This document shows, in pieces, positions 36,707-48,414 of a DNA stretch of 64,000 nucleotides. A program made the position numbers and the translations under genes. Numbering within the stretch: position 1 is the first letter of the stretch; the number at the start of each line of letters is the position of its first letter. Origin of the DNA: Actinomortierella ambigua (Eukaryota; Mortierellomycota; Mortierellomycetes; Mortierellales; Mortierellaceae); NCBI GenBank assembly GCA_016098155.1, contig JAAAJB010000002.1, positions 1-64,000 on the forward strand. The letters run 5' to 3'. Below the pieces are notes generated by a model. That model saw only the letters and a list, made by a program, of their open reading frames with translations, ran no database searches and was not told the origin of the DNA.

Positions 36707-37610
36707 ATGGTTCAAAAGAGCTACCCGATACCCTCAGGACAATTGCGACGGGTGGCGAAGGGAGCATTAACGCCCAATAACCGAAATCAAGTAGCCTATG
36801 GACTGCTGCTTCATGCTCTCCAGAGAAGAGACGAGAGGAATGGGGACAATGCCTTCAGTGGAGGCATTGGAAGGGTAAGTCTTCGTTGTCAACAGTACCT
36901 CCTTGAATTTCTGGTCTTACTGCCCCCTTTCTCTCCTCTTACTTTTTTGTGTTTTCTCTGGATAGCAACAGGCCCCCGTATGTTGTTCTCCCTCGAATTC
37001 TCGTGTTTTTCGTTTTGTTCAGACCTTCCCCCCACAAGACATATGTACAGCGTGAGACTGACAAGGGAGAAAAAAAAACGTTTTTAATGGCTCTCAAGGG
37101 TGCTTGCTGTTGGATCGAACAGCTTCCAAGGCAGATACCCGTTTCCGGGCCACCACCTTTTGCCACCCCTTGCGCTTCATACGTATTGATCATATATCAC
37201 ATTGAGCAGCGCAGAGCAGAAAGTACGCACAGGCTTACCCACTTTTCTCTTCCTGACATCAAATACCCAATCAATATAAATAAATGTCATGCTTGCAGGA
37301 CATGGTTATTTTTTTCTTCTGTGTTCTCTATCTCTTCTTTCTTTCTTTATTTCTCTTTCTCTCTCTCTCTCTCGCTGTGTGTGTGTGTGTGTCTTCAAGC
37401 GAGGGAGGGGGGAGGCATTCCTCCTGACTCCGTCCCCCCCTCGCTGCCCTCTCCTCTCTCCTCTATCCGTCCCCTTACATTAGGAGCGCATCCCCTCGCG
37501 CCAAGATGTCCACTTTTTTTTATAGGTGCAACACTTGTGGTTATGAGAGGACCAACAACAAAGAATCAAACGGCGGTGAGGTTGGCCGTGTTGAACTCTT
37601 ATTACAATGA
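36707..37610 (+). CDS. Probable small zinc-ribbon protein, RNase P/MRP Rpr2-Snm1-like
   Basis: Exon 1 36707-36874 is firm: 56 codons ending in a consensus GTAAGT donor, basic, with [17 protein letters not shown]. The last exon 37484-37610 encodes [18 protein letters not shown] and ends at a stop. A middle exon ending near 37302 ([14 protein letters not shown]) supplies a first CxxC and joins the last exon in phase through a weak GTTATT donor; its left border, near 37235, is uncertain. A helical N-terminus, then CxxC, then a C-terminal CxxCGY is the layout of the Rpr2/Rpp21/Snm1 family, subunits of RNase P and RNase MRP that act in tRNA and rRNA processing. The usual LIPG after the first CxxC is not visible, so the middle exon may be wrong. 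Alternative: another zinc-ribbon protein. Confidence 0.5.
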
Positions 37611-38030
37611 CAGTGGCGAACAGTTCCTCCACGACGTTATATCTGATACGCCTGCTCTCCCTTGGACACATTTGAAGATGGATGCTCGCACGGACAAAGG
37701 GATGTAATAAAGACAAATATCTTTCAAATGTATAGAGGTTTCATCTGTTTTACCCGTGCGAGGAGGGAGCAAGTTGTTGTGCAAGATTCCTATGCAGAGT
37801 AACCACCCATCGACTATCAATGTCAACGGGCCGCTCTCTTCTTGTTGCCACAGACCTGTTTTTCAGGTTTTCTCGCCCCCAAAAGGGTGCACTGGTGGAT
37901 GGAAGTAAGGGTTTTCATGGTTTCTACCATTGCACCCTTTGAATTGTGCATGGCCTGTCTCCTCCCCACCATCCTCCCTCTCTTTCCTCTCTCACAGATG
38001 AGCGTTTTTCCCGCACTCCACACGGTCATT

Positions 38031-38340
38031 ATGTCAACGAGTATCAATGAGGCTCCCACTAGCCAGCCAAGATCCACCACTGGTGTAGCTAGCACCTCAA
38101 AGGAAGAGGAGGAGGATTCAAGCTATGCTGACCAGCTCTGGTAGGTAGAGCAATGTCGCATGCAGAATACTGCGATCAAGTGTACTCAGATTCAAAAGGT
38201 GCCTCAACCACAGTACACATGGCTTCCTCGAGGCAGTATCGAAGACCACAATGCGTCTGCTCATCTTGCAGCAGGTGAAGAGCTGGAACGACGACTTTGA
38301 TCAAATCAATCTCCAGATCGAAGGGCTTTGGACGCGGTGA
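38031..38340 (+). CDS. Candidate small two-exon gene, unknown function
   Basis: Exons 38031-38140 and 38214-38340 join in phase over a 73-bp GTAGGT...CAG intron and give 78 residues. The N-terminus is Ser/Thr-rich then acidic (SKEEEEDSSYADQL). The second exon encodes a helix-rich stretch (FLEAVSKTTMRLLILQQVKSW then DDFDQINLQIEGLW) typical of a coiled-coil subunit. An in-frame upstream ATG lies at 37998. A GTGAGA donor overlaps the stop, so further exons are possible. I recognise no family. It could be a small coiled-coil subunit of a larger complex, but this is a guess from composition. Confidence 0.35.
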
Positions 38341-38950
38341 GATTTACCAACCTCTTCGGAGCGACGAAGAGCGTTGTACGAAAGTAGTAGCTAGGAAACA
38401 AGTGCGTATCGTCCAAGTTGAGCGAGAGCTCGAAGGCGACTTTTCATCTCAACGAGATCAGCTACCCTCTTGGTCTCATGACAGCGCGACATTTTAAGAG
38501 AGACCGCCCACGGGCTCCCTCTCCCGCCTAAACTTCTCTCGACAGCGTTCAACCCGCCATTACAGGCTGAGGGGCGATGTTGGCGGTGTAGATATGGCAG
38601 TTCCGTGTGACCTACAAGACCGCCACTCTCCGGAGGTCACTGAAAGCGCTGTCGCGAAGCAGCTGTCGAAGTGGTTTTACGCAATACCATCACCACCTTC
38701 CCGCTGGGTTAGAGAGAATTCAGATTTCCGAGGGTGGCCTGAAACTGTGTGAGGAAATAAATAGGTATGATTTTCCACGCAGAAAACCGGTGCAAACAAA
38801 TCGGTTGATCAGTCCAAGCCACATGAAAGGAAGGGTATCCTTCAAAGCCAGGTCTGGCAAGAGAGAAGAGGAGAGTCAAGGAAGGGGCGGACTCGAATGC
38901 ATTGTTGTCGGACATCCCTCATTCCACACATACACACACACTCACACATC

Positions 38951-39848
38951 ATGCTGAGGACATTAACACGCCAGTGCTTCGGAACACTCCAGCGCAGCGC
39001 CACCGGTACTCCTTCTCTATCCGACAAGTGGCTCAAAGGAACAGACTGGTGCTTTTCGCACACCCACTAACACTCCTTGCCCTCTCCTTCTCGACTGCTT
39101 CTCGGAAACCATATACTGCACACAACAATATAGCCCCTGCCTCCTCTAGACTCTTCCACGCTACCGCCGCCGCCCACCAAGGTATGCATGCAGATCAGAG
39201 TCTTCTCTCCTCTACTCCCGGGTCGCATCAATGACGCGCACGAGTGATCCGCCAATTTTGTGTGTAAAGCGGTGGAGAGCAAATCACACTGCCTCGGAAG
39301 ACCATGACTATTTGGCCATTTTATTTTCTTTGATGGTCACTACTACAGAACACGGGATGGCTGTAGACTCACACCAGTTTCTTTTTCTTTCTTTATCGTA
39401 CCATCCAATCACAACAACTCTAGTGGCTACTTTGACATCGGCGCCCTCGACTTCCTCCTCAACAACGCCGCAAGACGCCGACTCGATCAGCCTTCTTCGG
39501 GATCAGCTTCGCTACTACGCCGTTGCAGAGATCAAGAACCGCCCTTACTTGATCACGAAGAACGACATCATTGTGCTGGACCGTCTCAAGGATGTCAAGC
39601 TGGGCGATGTCATTGAGCTGAACCAGATCCGGGAACTGGGCTCCAAGGACTATGCTATCCAGGGACAGCCCTATGTGTCGTCCGACTACTTCACCATCAA
39701 GGCCACGGTGATTGAGCAGCCCAAGGGCAAGATGGTCGAGACCTTCAAGAAGAAAAGGAGAAAGCACTTCCAGCGCCGCTACCATTTCAAGCCCATGCAC
39801 ACCCTCCTGCGCGTCTCTGAACTCGAGGTGAAGGCCCCATCGGCATAA
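38951..39848 (+). CDS. Mitochondrial large ribosomal subunit protein bL21m
   Basis: Three exons in phase: 38951-39005, 39134-39181, 39424-39848; 175 residues. The N-terminus is basic and Ser/Ala-rich without acids (MLRTLTRQCFGTLQRSAT, then SSRLFHATAAAHQ), a mitochondrial targeting sequence. The bL21 domain fills exon 3: AVAEIKNRPYLITKNDIIV, LGDVIELNQIRELGSKDY, ATVIEQPKGKMVETFKKKRR and the RNA-binding C-terminal signature KRRKHFQRRYHFKPMHTLLRV-like block (39750-39825). It is the orthologue type of yeast MRPL49 and bacterial RplU, a structural protein binding large-subunit rRNA. The targeting peptide being split over two short exons is common for such genes. Confidence 0.92.
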
Positions 39849-40311
39849 AAGGCCTCTTTCAACAACCCTCGGAAGAGGACCCCTCTGTTGGTTGATGTGT
39901 GAGTGTACGCGTGCATGTGTGCTTGTATGTGTGTGAAGAGAGATGGAGAAGGTGAAGCGGCATGTTTTGTCTTCCCATCCCCCTTCTTCCGGCGCACAGG
40001 CGTATCTTTTGATCGCAGCCATCCCTCTTCCTACCCCCCCCCCAAATCCCATTTGTACTTGTTTCCATTTTTCAGCATAATTAAAAGCTGCCTTCAATAG
40101 ACCGATCAGGAGTGGGCATGGGAGGTGTTACCAGATCCAAGGGCGGTTGATCAGAGATAAAATTAAGGGAAAAGGGGCGAGGTGTGTGATCCATGCGGTC
40201 CAAGAAGTGGCTTGATTTCCGCAATGCCGCTGTCTGAGGTGCACTAAAAAAAATCACTTTTGCTGGCAACTTACTCTTTATTCCCAACTCCTTACGTTTG
40301 CCCAACTTGTC
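39849..40311. other. Intergenic between bL21m and the GTPase gene
   Basis: Holds a TG-rich run at 39895-39935 just after the bL21m stop, a C tract near 40035 and AT-rich DNA near 40080-40270. It should contain the bL21m 3' end and the GTPase promoter. No gene or RNA was recognised. Confidence 0.4.
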
Positions 40312-42836
40312 ATGAAGGACGTTGTAATTGCATGTGTCGGAAAGCCATCAGCTGGCAAATCCTCATTCCTTAATGCTGGTACATTGCTCATTGCTTGCCA
40401 TGTTAGCCCCTCCCTGGTAGTGCCATATGGATATAGGGGAGCGTGCAATTGAGATTGATATAGATTTTCTCTCCTCTCTCTCCTCTCCTACTCCTCCAAG
40501 TAACGGACGCCACAGCCAAGGTCGGCAACTATCCCTTCACGACCATCAAGCCTAACTACGGTGTCGGTAAGCGAGCAAACCTCGGCGGCTACCCAGCTTC
40601 TCCCCTCGAATTAGTGAGTGATCCCTGTAGAGAAAAATCATCTCAAATCTTAACGAAAACATTTCCTCCTTCCTGGTAAAATAAATAGCCTACTTCCCAA
40701 TTGACTGTCCATGCAAGCGTTTTGGCAAGGAAAAGCTTTGCTCTCCTCGCTATGGTAACTACTACTCTCTGTCTCTCTTTTCTTATCTCACATAGTGGAC
40801 AAAAAAAATCTCGTCGATACAACCAAAAGTGTTTCCCCCTCCCTTCTCCTTTCTCCCTTGGGAGGAAGGGAATGGGGTTTCGCTTCTAACGCTGATCCAC
40901 ATGTCACTCTGTTTTTGTTTTATTTTATTCCTCCTTTTATTATTGCTTCTTGTAGGCCGCTGCATAGATGGAAAGCGCTTTGTGCCAATCCAAGTCATGG
41001 ACGTCGCAGGACTCGTACCAGGCGCCTCAGAGGGCCAAGGGTTGGGCAACCAGTTCCTGGATGATCTGCGCCATGCCAACGCCTTGATCCATGTCGTCGA
41101 CGTCAGTGGCACCACAGACGCCAACGGCAAGGAAACTATCGGCTATGACCCCATTGGGGATATCGAATGGCTCCGGAGCGAGATCCATTCTTGGATTTTT
41201 GGAAACTTGAACAAGAAATGGTCGCAGATTGTTCGTCGTCATACCGCAACAAGTATGTATGAGAAGGGGGAGGAAAAAAGATATTTCTTTTTTATTGTTG
41301 TTGTTGCGGGAGAGTGATCCCCTTTTCTTTGTGCTCCTCTCGAAAAGGAGTTGGACGTTGACTCGCTCATGCATGTCGTATTTATCTCCGCATCGAGAAA
41401 AGAAAAAGCCTAACCTGTACAACAAACCACTTATAGGATCGACGGTGGTGGAGACGATGCAGCTTCAATTCTCGGGATATGGCGCCAACATGACGTGCGT
41501 ACAAAAGACGATGGACCGAAGCGGCGTCAAGGATAACATGGATATCTGGGATAAGGCCACCATCAAGAAGGTGGTCGACTCTTTCCTGGACGAACGATTC
41601 CCCACTATCATTGTAAGGATGGAAGGACAAAGTCGTTTTGAATATCGGCCCATTGTCTGGCCGCTACGAATTAACATGCTTGAAAGAAACGAAAAAAGTT
41701 AAAACTTTTAAGTTAACAACGTTCTCCATCATACCTTTTTTTTATTTAGGCATTAAACAAGATTGATCTTCCAGATTCCGACAAGAACATTGCCAAGATC
41801 ATGCGGAAATATGATCAAGTAAGTGAACATCATCTCTCACTCTTAACCAGTAAAATTACAACATTGTTATTATTGTGGCAATAGGTGCTCACCCCTCTTC
41901 TTTGAAATGCACCCCATGGCCTCCCTTTTTTGTGATAGAACCGTGTTGTCTTGACAAGTGCACTTGCAGAAACATTCCTGCGCAAGCTATCGAAGCAAAA
42001 GTTTATCAAGTATGATGAAGGCACCGACATTGTGGAGACCAAGGAGGATTTGGTAGGTTGGGGATGTTCTTCGTGATCGTTCTTCAGACGCGCGATGTTG
42101 CACTCATAGATCTGTCGACCCGAGCTTCCTAACTTCTATGCCTTGCCCTATTTCTCAACTTTGCACGCATGACTCTCTTCAAGCCGGATTCCGATCTGAA
42201 ACCCCTGGACGAAAAGCTGCAAAAGTAAAGCGAGCCGAATCCAAGAAAAAGAAGAAAGATCGGGAATCGAACAAAACCAAAAGTTTCTGATCTGACATGT
42301 TTTCCGTTTTTTCATTTGTTATTGTTGTTGTATAGTCGTATCGAAAAGGTTCAGGATCTTGTGCTGTACCGCTACGGCTCCACAGGAGTGCAGGATGTAA
42401 TTCTCAAGGCAGTCGAGGTCCTGGGCCTGATCCCTGCCTTCCCTGTAAAGTCCCTGACGACATTCTCCAACCCGAACGGCAAGGGTGTCTTCCGCGACTG
42501 TGTCATGATTTGGTCCGGCACCACCGTGCTCGAGTTTGCCGAAATTGTTCACCCAGAAATTGCCAAGAACTATGTCGGTGCCGAGACTATTGGCAATCGA
42601 AAGGTGAGTGAGCCAACACAAAAAAAAAAAAAAAAACGACATATTTATAGCCCAAAGGTGTTAGTTCGCTTATAGCGGCATGCTGAGTATTTTGTTTTTC
42701 TAACAATTTCTCTCCCTCTCGCTCTTCTCCATCTCTCTCTTTTGGGACCCTGCAGATTGCAGAAGACGATATTATTACATTGGAGAACAATATCATTTGC
42801 TTCAAGACATCACAAGGAACGTCCGGCGATGCATAG
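40312..42836 (+). CDS. YchF/Obg-like GTPase of the yeast YGR210C type
   Basis: Ten exons in phase: 40312-40378, 40501-40566, 40689-40754, 40956-41252, 41437-41612, 41750-41818, 41939-42052, 42184-42224, 42336-42603, 42756-42836; 414 residues, close to the 411 of YGR210C. G motifs: P-loop GKPSAGKSS (10-18), [14 protein letters not shown] (switch I), [16 protein letters not shown] (G3), NKID (227-230). The family-specific insert with Cys residues ([12 protein letters not shown]) and RRHTAT block are present, and a TGS-like C-terminal domain ends it ([22 protein letters not shown]). Such proteins form a eukaryote/archaeal branch of the YchF group and probably bind ribosomes, but their cellular role is not settled. 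The first three exons each end after one base of a codon. Confidence 0.92.
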
Positions 42837-42967
42837 AGCGTCTACGTGCGACATCAATATCTGTCTTGTCAATAGATCTTCAATACAGTCCCTCATTCAT
42901 TCAGAAAAAAAAAGTGGGATATATAGTTCATTGTAGCGGTGAAAGGGGAGGAAGTGGATGCACTGGC

Positions 42968-45900
42968 CTATGGATAGATGTTCTCCTCTTGGCAAAGGTC
43001 CACCACACTCCAGTGAGATTCAGCCGCCCGTGCCTCGCTCAAGGGACTCGTCCATTGTGGGTTCGATGGTACTGGCCCCGGTATCCTCATCGCCGCCACG
43101 GCTTCTCCTGGGCGAGAGGACCTTTTTAGCGTCGTTGGTGGAACAGAAGCAATAGAACTTTGCCGTCTCCCAGAGTGCCATACATGGTTGTGAGGGTCAT
43201 AGTTTGGAGTCACCTCCTCTTTCCACGAATGGTGTGGTGCATCATTGGCCGTTACAGCTGGCTCCGATGTCCTGCCCTGAGGAAGAGATGGAGGAGGCAG
43301 CGAGGAAGGCGACATGGCGAACGACTGTCGCTGTAGTGTCTGAGGCTGGTACGTCGGAAATGCTAAGGCTCCATGACTGGAGGGAGTGGTCGCCTCCCAC
43401 CGCCGATCATCAAACGAACTGTACCCATGCTGTTCCCGCCGTTGTTGCTGTTGTTGCTTCTGTTGTTGTTTCTGTGATGGTTCATCGTGGTCAACCCCAC
43501 TTGTACGCATCGGACATGACGACGACAACCAATTGACCCCACCTCCATCTTCAAACTCTCCTCCCTCTCCCCTGCAACTCCGTTCATCCAAGTGCGTCAC
43601 CCGTTGCTGCTTCTGCTCTATCTGATCTTGTTGTTGCTGTTGCTGCTGTTGTTGTTGACGTTGTTGTTCTTCTTCCTCCTCTTCTTCTTTCATTCGCCTC
43701 TGTCGCGTCTCAAGCTTCCTTTTGCGCGCCCACGACCGCAAGAAGATGCGCTCCGCCGCGATGAAGACAATAATGAGCAAGACCCAGCCAGCCGCAATCC
43801 ACGCAAGAACGACCTTGGGGCCGCCTGAGATAAGCCACGCATGGCCCATGTCGAGGTTTGGGGCCATGACCCAGCGCCCACCACTACCGCCGCCACCAGG
43901 CGTAGTAGTAGTTCCGACCCGCTGACCCTTCACCTTATCCGGGATTGGGGACGGGCACAATAGCGCGACGAGCAACGAGGCGTACAAGACGCACGAGAAC
44001 GAGAACGTGCGCCAATAGTTGATCTTGTTCCAATAGCAAGGCCGGGTCTTGATGGTGTAACAGGCCATCGCCAACATGATAGCGATCGAGACCAAGCCTC
44101 GGAACCGCCGTTGTGATGGTGCCTGGATCAACAGGAAATCAACGGCGAGGAGCAGGCCCAGATTTTTGAGAATCGCGACCCCATTGGGTCGGAAACAGAT
44201 CTCACCCTTGACCGGTTGCCGCTCAAACGAGGTCAGAAATACCATGAACAGCACGTGTGCCAACATGTACGCCAATAATGAGATGGCCATGTACAGTTGC
44301 GGATGGACTTTAGGGTCGGTGCAGAGAAGTGAAGTCGCAGGGCGCGAGACGGTTGAGGCTGGGTCGAGCAGAGCGAGGATAAACTGGTTCAGGATACTCT
44401 CGCCAGAGACTGGGTGTTGTTGTTGTTGGCCCGGAGAAGGCTGACCATTCATCCATGCCTGCTCCTCCATCTTTTCTAACCGTTCGTGCGCATAGGCGTG
44501 GATGGCCTGTGACTGACAGGCTGCCGAAGAGAGAAAGGTGCCCAGGATTGGGAGATAGAGCACGCTCTACCCGAAATCGCATTGGACAATAAAAAAGGGG
44601 GGGTGGTGCTATGTATTAGTCTCCCTTAGCATCAAAGGCATGCACAAATCAGCAACATCCAGATGTATGAATTTACCACGACTGGGATGAAATACGAAAT
44701 CCATCCAATGCTGATTGGTGGCCAGTAAGACTTGCCGGCCCGCAACAGCGCTCGGCTCCGACGGTTCCACGCATGAATGAACAGAGCTAAGAACCAGCCA
44801 AAAACCACGACCGCCACACATGACCAGAACCGGAGAAAGAACCAATCATGCGAGTTGATCGACGGCTGTAGCCCGAGTCCGTTGACCACCTGCAACACAA
44901 TGTCGTCCTCCCCACCTTGGATCGGCGGCGGTCTTTCCGACAACAACCCACTGGCATCATTGATACTGCCGCTACCACTACTACCACCACCATCACCGCC
45001 ACCCGAGGCGGCCTGCACACTCCCCGGGAGGAGCAATACCCCACCACCACCTCCTCCTCCTCCTTCCGTCCGGTTCTGTAGGCCCAACAGCGGTGATGAT
45101 GGCTGCGCGAGCGCACTTACAAGACTGGAGAGACTCCCCAGGACCTCATTCATGGTGGCGCCCGAGATGTGGATGATGTTGTCCTTCAAGCGCTCAAGCC
45201 CGTGCTGGAGATCGGGCGGTAACTCCGCCGTCAGGTTGAAGAGCAAGGCCGAGATGTTGGGCAGCAGTCGTGGCATATTTTGCATAATCCACTCGGCCGA
45301 CTCGGTAAGGTTCTTGATCCAGGGTGTCATGTACAACGTGGCATCGTCCAGTTTAGGCATCTTGCTCCTCCAATCGTCTGTGGTTGTGTCTGTCATTGCT
45401 GTAGTAGTTGTCGTTGTCATCACAGGCTGCTTCGCGCTGTCGCCTTCCTCGGCTTTGACCATACCCACTACGCCACTCCCGACACTACCGCCGTCTTGGA
45501 CGCCTTGTTGATGTACCACGACCGATTCTGGGGAAACATCCTTGGCGATCACTGTTCCCCCTTCACCCTGTGTCTCCTTCTTTTCCTCAGATGGGCTACC
45601 GCTAGTGGGGGGCACTGTCGACTCTCCTTCAAGGGGTGACGGTGGCGGTGGAGGAGGAGGAGAAGATGCCAGCGATGACGACGACGGTGACGGGTCGGTG
45701 AATCGAAACAAGGGTTTGTCACCAAAGAACAAAGTGCCGTCGCGATATCGGAAGCCATGAATTCCTTGGTTGGCCATGTCCTTGACAGTCGAGGAGGCGG
45801 CCTGGATGGCGTTCAGGATCCCTTTGGCGCTTTCGTACATGGCGCTCGTCCTGGCCACCTGATTGTAAAATTCCATGAGCTCTCGCAGAGGGAACGAAAA

Positions 45901-47454
45901 CAGCTGCATAAACTCAATCACCAGGATACCGACCTGCAGATAGTTGAACCACGCCACAAACGACATTGTCCGGAAATCGGGCGTGTCGTCCTCGGGGTCA
46001 TTGTCCGTTTGTCTGTCGTCCTCGTTGTCATTGTTGTTGACGTCCTCATTGTCTCCCTCCTCGTTCTTGTCGTCGTCGTGATCGTCGTAGCGGTCTTCAG
46101 CCGCCCCTGCTTCTGTTCTCGACCACTGCCGCTCGCTCTGCTTTTCTACATCCCTGTCATGACCACCACTTGTACCTGTCTTTGGCCAACCGTAGCGATT
46201 CAATTCCTTAATATTCGAGTAGTTCTCTGTAGGTCCAGATCCAGATGAACTGCCAGAGCCCTCACTACCGCCACTGATGCTGCTACTTCTTCTACCCTGT
46301 GATGCGTGCCGATCTGCCATATCGATTGGTAAGGAGACGCTACTGTCCTTTCGCAAAAGTCGGTGGGTTTGATCGAACTCCTGGTGACGATGGTGATGGT
46401 GGTGGTCATAAGGTGGATAATGCCCTGTCCTTTTTTTGCCACCCAAGTTTGGGTCCGACATGGCCTCTGTGTCGTCCTCTCCTTCACTATCCAGCTTCTC
46501 CTCGGCCAGTTCTGCCCTGTCGGCCACTGCTGCCACCGCTATCGCTGCCGCCGCCGCTGCTGCTGCTGCCGCTACAGTCGAGGTTGTAGACACCGTTCTC
46601 CTGCTGGCGAATCTCCGATCCAGGGCATAGTGGGAAGGGGAGGGCAAGGTCTGGAGCAAATGAGCTCTGTACTGGCAGCGACGAGCAAACACGCGTTGGC
46701 GGATAAGGAGAAAGCCATTGACGCCCAGGACATAGATAAAAATACCCTGTTCGATCCACTGATCCTGAAAGGGATGCCCACTACCGGCGGCGATCTGCAT
46801 GATATGGGAGATTACGCTATCCATGAGACTGTCCCCCTCGGCGCTCAGCGACCAATGTGTTTCTTCTTCTTGGTGACCCGGATCGCTCTGGGCTTGGATC
46901 GCCGCGCACAGGATGATAGCGAGCCCGGCAAGGAGACTGCCGAGCAGACACCACCCGATTACGTATTCCCAGGTGCGGTCTTCGGCCAGCTCTTCCAGGT
47001 CTGCTAGTTGGACTTGATGACGATGTTGCTGCTGATGCTGCTGCTGATGATGATGATGGCGATATTGATGCTGCTGGTTATGATGCTGTTGTTGTCGTTG
47101 TTGTTGCTGTTGTTGCTGAGGCTCCATGGCACTTGCTGTAGCACGGCTAGACCACGGCTGACGGTTTTTATTCTTCCAGATCTCGTCCATGTCCACTTCC
47201 TCGCCCTGCCAATCGCTCGATACGACGACAGTGATATCCGAAGCCAGGCCTTCGTCGCGGCCATTTCTCTCGCGCTGCCGTTCTACCGGCTGTGAGCGCC
47301 ACCGCAATGGTCGTGTAAAGGAGTGTGTTAGTGGTGGTGGTGGCGGTGATGATGAGGGTCGTTGGCGGGTGTGCGCCATGGATGACCAGAACCGACGACG
47401 TCCATCAGTAGCGATCGTTGCCCCAAGACCGTGGTCGCCGAGCGCCGGTGTCAC

Positions 47455-47486
<32 letters not shown>

Positions 47487-47760
47487 CTGCGTCGGCCACC
47501 ACGGCCGCACGCTGCTGAAGGCGTCGACGTTTCATCGTGGTGCGATGCCCGCAGAGACGTAGGCCGTCGAGGACACATTCTGCCTGGGCGGCCATGGTCT
47601 CGACCAGCTGGTCAGCTTCGCTCTGGGATTTTAGCCATAGGGCGAGTCGCTGCGACGGAGGTGTTGTGCGATGGGAGATGTAGAGCCATAGGAAGAAGGC
47701 CAGCAGGACCACGACCACGATTGTGAAGAAAAGGAGGATTGTCAGGACCGAGGCCTTCAT
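42968..47760 (-). CDS. Large polytopic membrane protein, family not recognised
   Basis: Two exons: 47760-44677 and 44566-42968, joined in phase 0 through GTAAAT...GGGTAG; 1,560 residues. The start MKASVLTILLFF at 47760 was chosen over upstream in-frame codons because it opens a hydrophobic segment. I count about eleven membrane segments, near residues 3-27, 260-285, 335-355, 600-620, 965-990, 1015-1045 (crossing the intron), then five in exon 2 (for example YMAISLLAYMLAHVLFMVFL and VVLAWIAAGWVLLIIVFIAA). Between them lie long low-complexity loops rich in Gln, Asp/Asn and Ser/Pro. The C-terminal third with clustered segments looks like the functional core, perhaps a channel or transporter related to fungal TRP-like proteins, but no diagnostic motif was seen. 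Confidence 0.75.
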
Positions 47761-48414
47761 CCTCCGACTTGGGTCAAACGTCACTATTACACCGGCTGAA
47801 TAGTGTTTGTGACACGCACAGGTTAACTCTCTTTTTTTTTTTTCCACTGATTTGTTTGAGTTTTGGATAAAAAACGCCGAGTGAACGTGGAAAGCAGGGG
47901 TGTGAGAGAGAGAAAGAGAGAGCCAAAACGACACAACCAGGTAATTGTGGAGAGGTAGGTGCGTTACTTGAGAGCAAGGAGTGAATGAAGACGACCCGAA
48001 CAAATAATATGCAAAGGAAGGTGACAACAACTATTCTCATGTCCTGTTTTCCAAACTCACGCAGAAGTGGGGATAGCTAGTACTTTCTCTTTCTCTATCT
48101 TTCTTCGTCCCTGCCTTGAAAGATGTTCCAAGAGTGGAATGTTGGGCGTTTTTAAGATAGAAGGTTTATTATTATTTACAACAGAAGATTGGGAATGTAG
48201 AAACAAAGTGAGAGGGATCCTCAAAAGGGCCAAGACGTGGGTCGTTGCACAAAGGGGTTGAAGGTGCAAGTTCGTTGAAAGAAGAGGGGGAGAAAGAAAG
48301 ATTATCGCAATGGAGTAGGGTAAAACTTCACAAACACCACCACCCCTTTTTTCCCTCTCTCTCCAACGAACCTTTGGAGAAACATTAAAAAAAAAACTCT
48401 CACGGTTCAACATT
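47761..48414. other. Intergenic between two minus-strand genes
   Basis: The part near 47761-48060 should be the promoter and 5' UTR of the polytopic protein gene, including a T/A tract at 47832-47842 and a CT tract on the minus strand at 47900-47925. The part near 48060-48414 should be the 3' UTR of the lactate dehydrogenase gene. No coding frame of interest was found. Confidence 0.45.

Noticed and set aside
38594..38752. Short plus-strand frame starting MAVPCDLQDRH upstream of bL21m
   Set aside because: It looks coding-like but is only 52 codons, has no clear splice partners and overlaps another open frame; too weak to call.
44632..44676. Termination of the polytopic protein at 44632, making two separate genes
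   Set aside because: A GTAAAT donor at 44676 and acceptor at 44567 join the two frames in phase within a membrane-segment cluster, and the second frame has no start codon.
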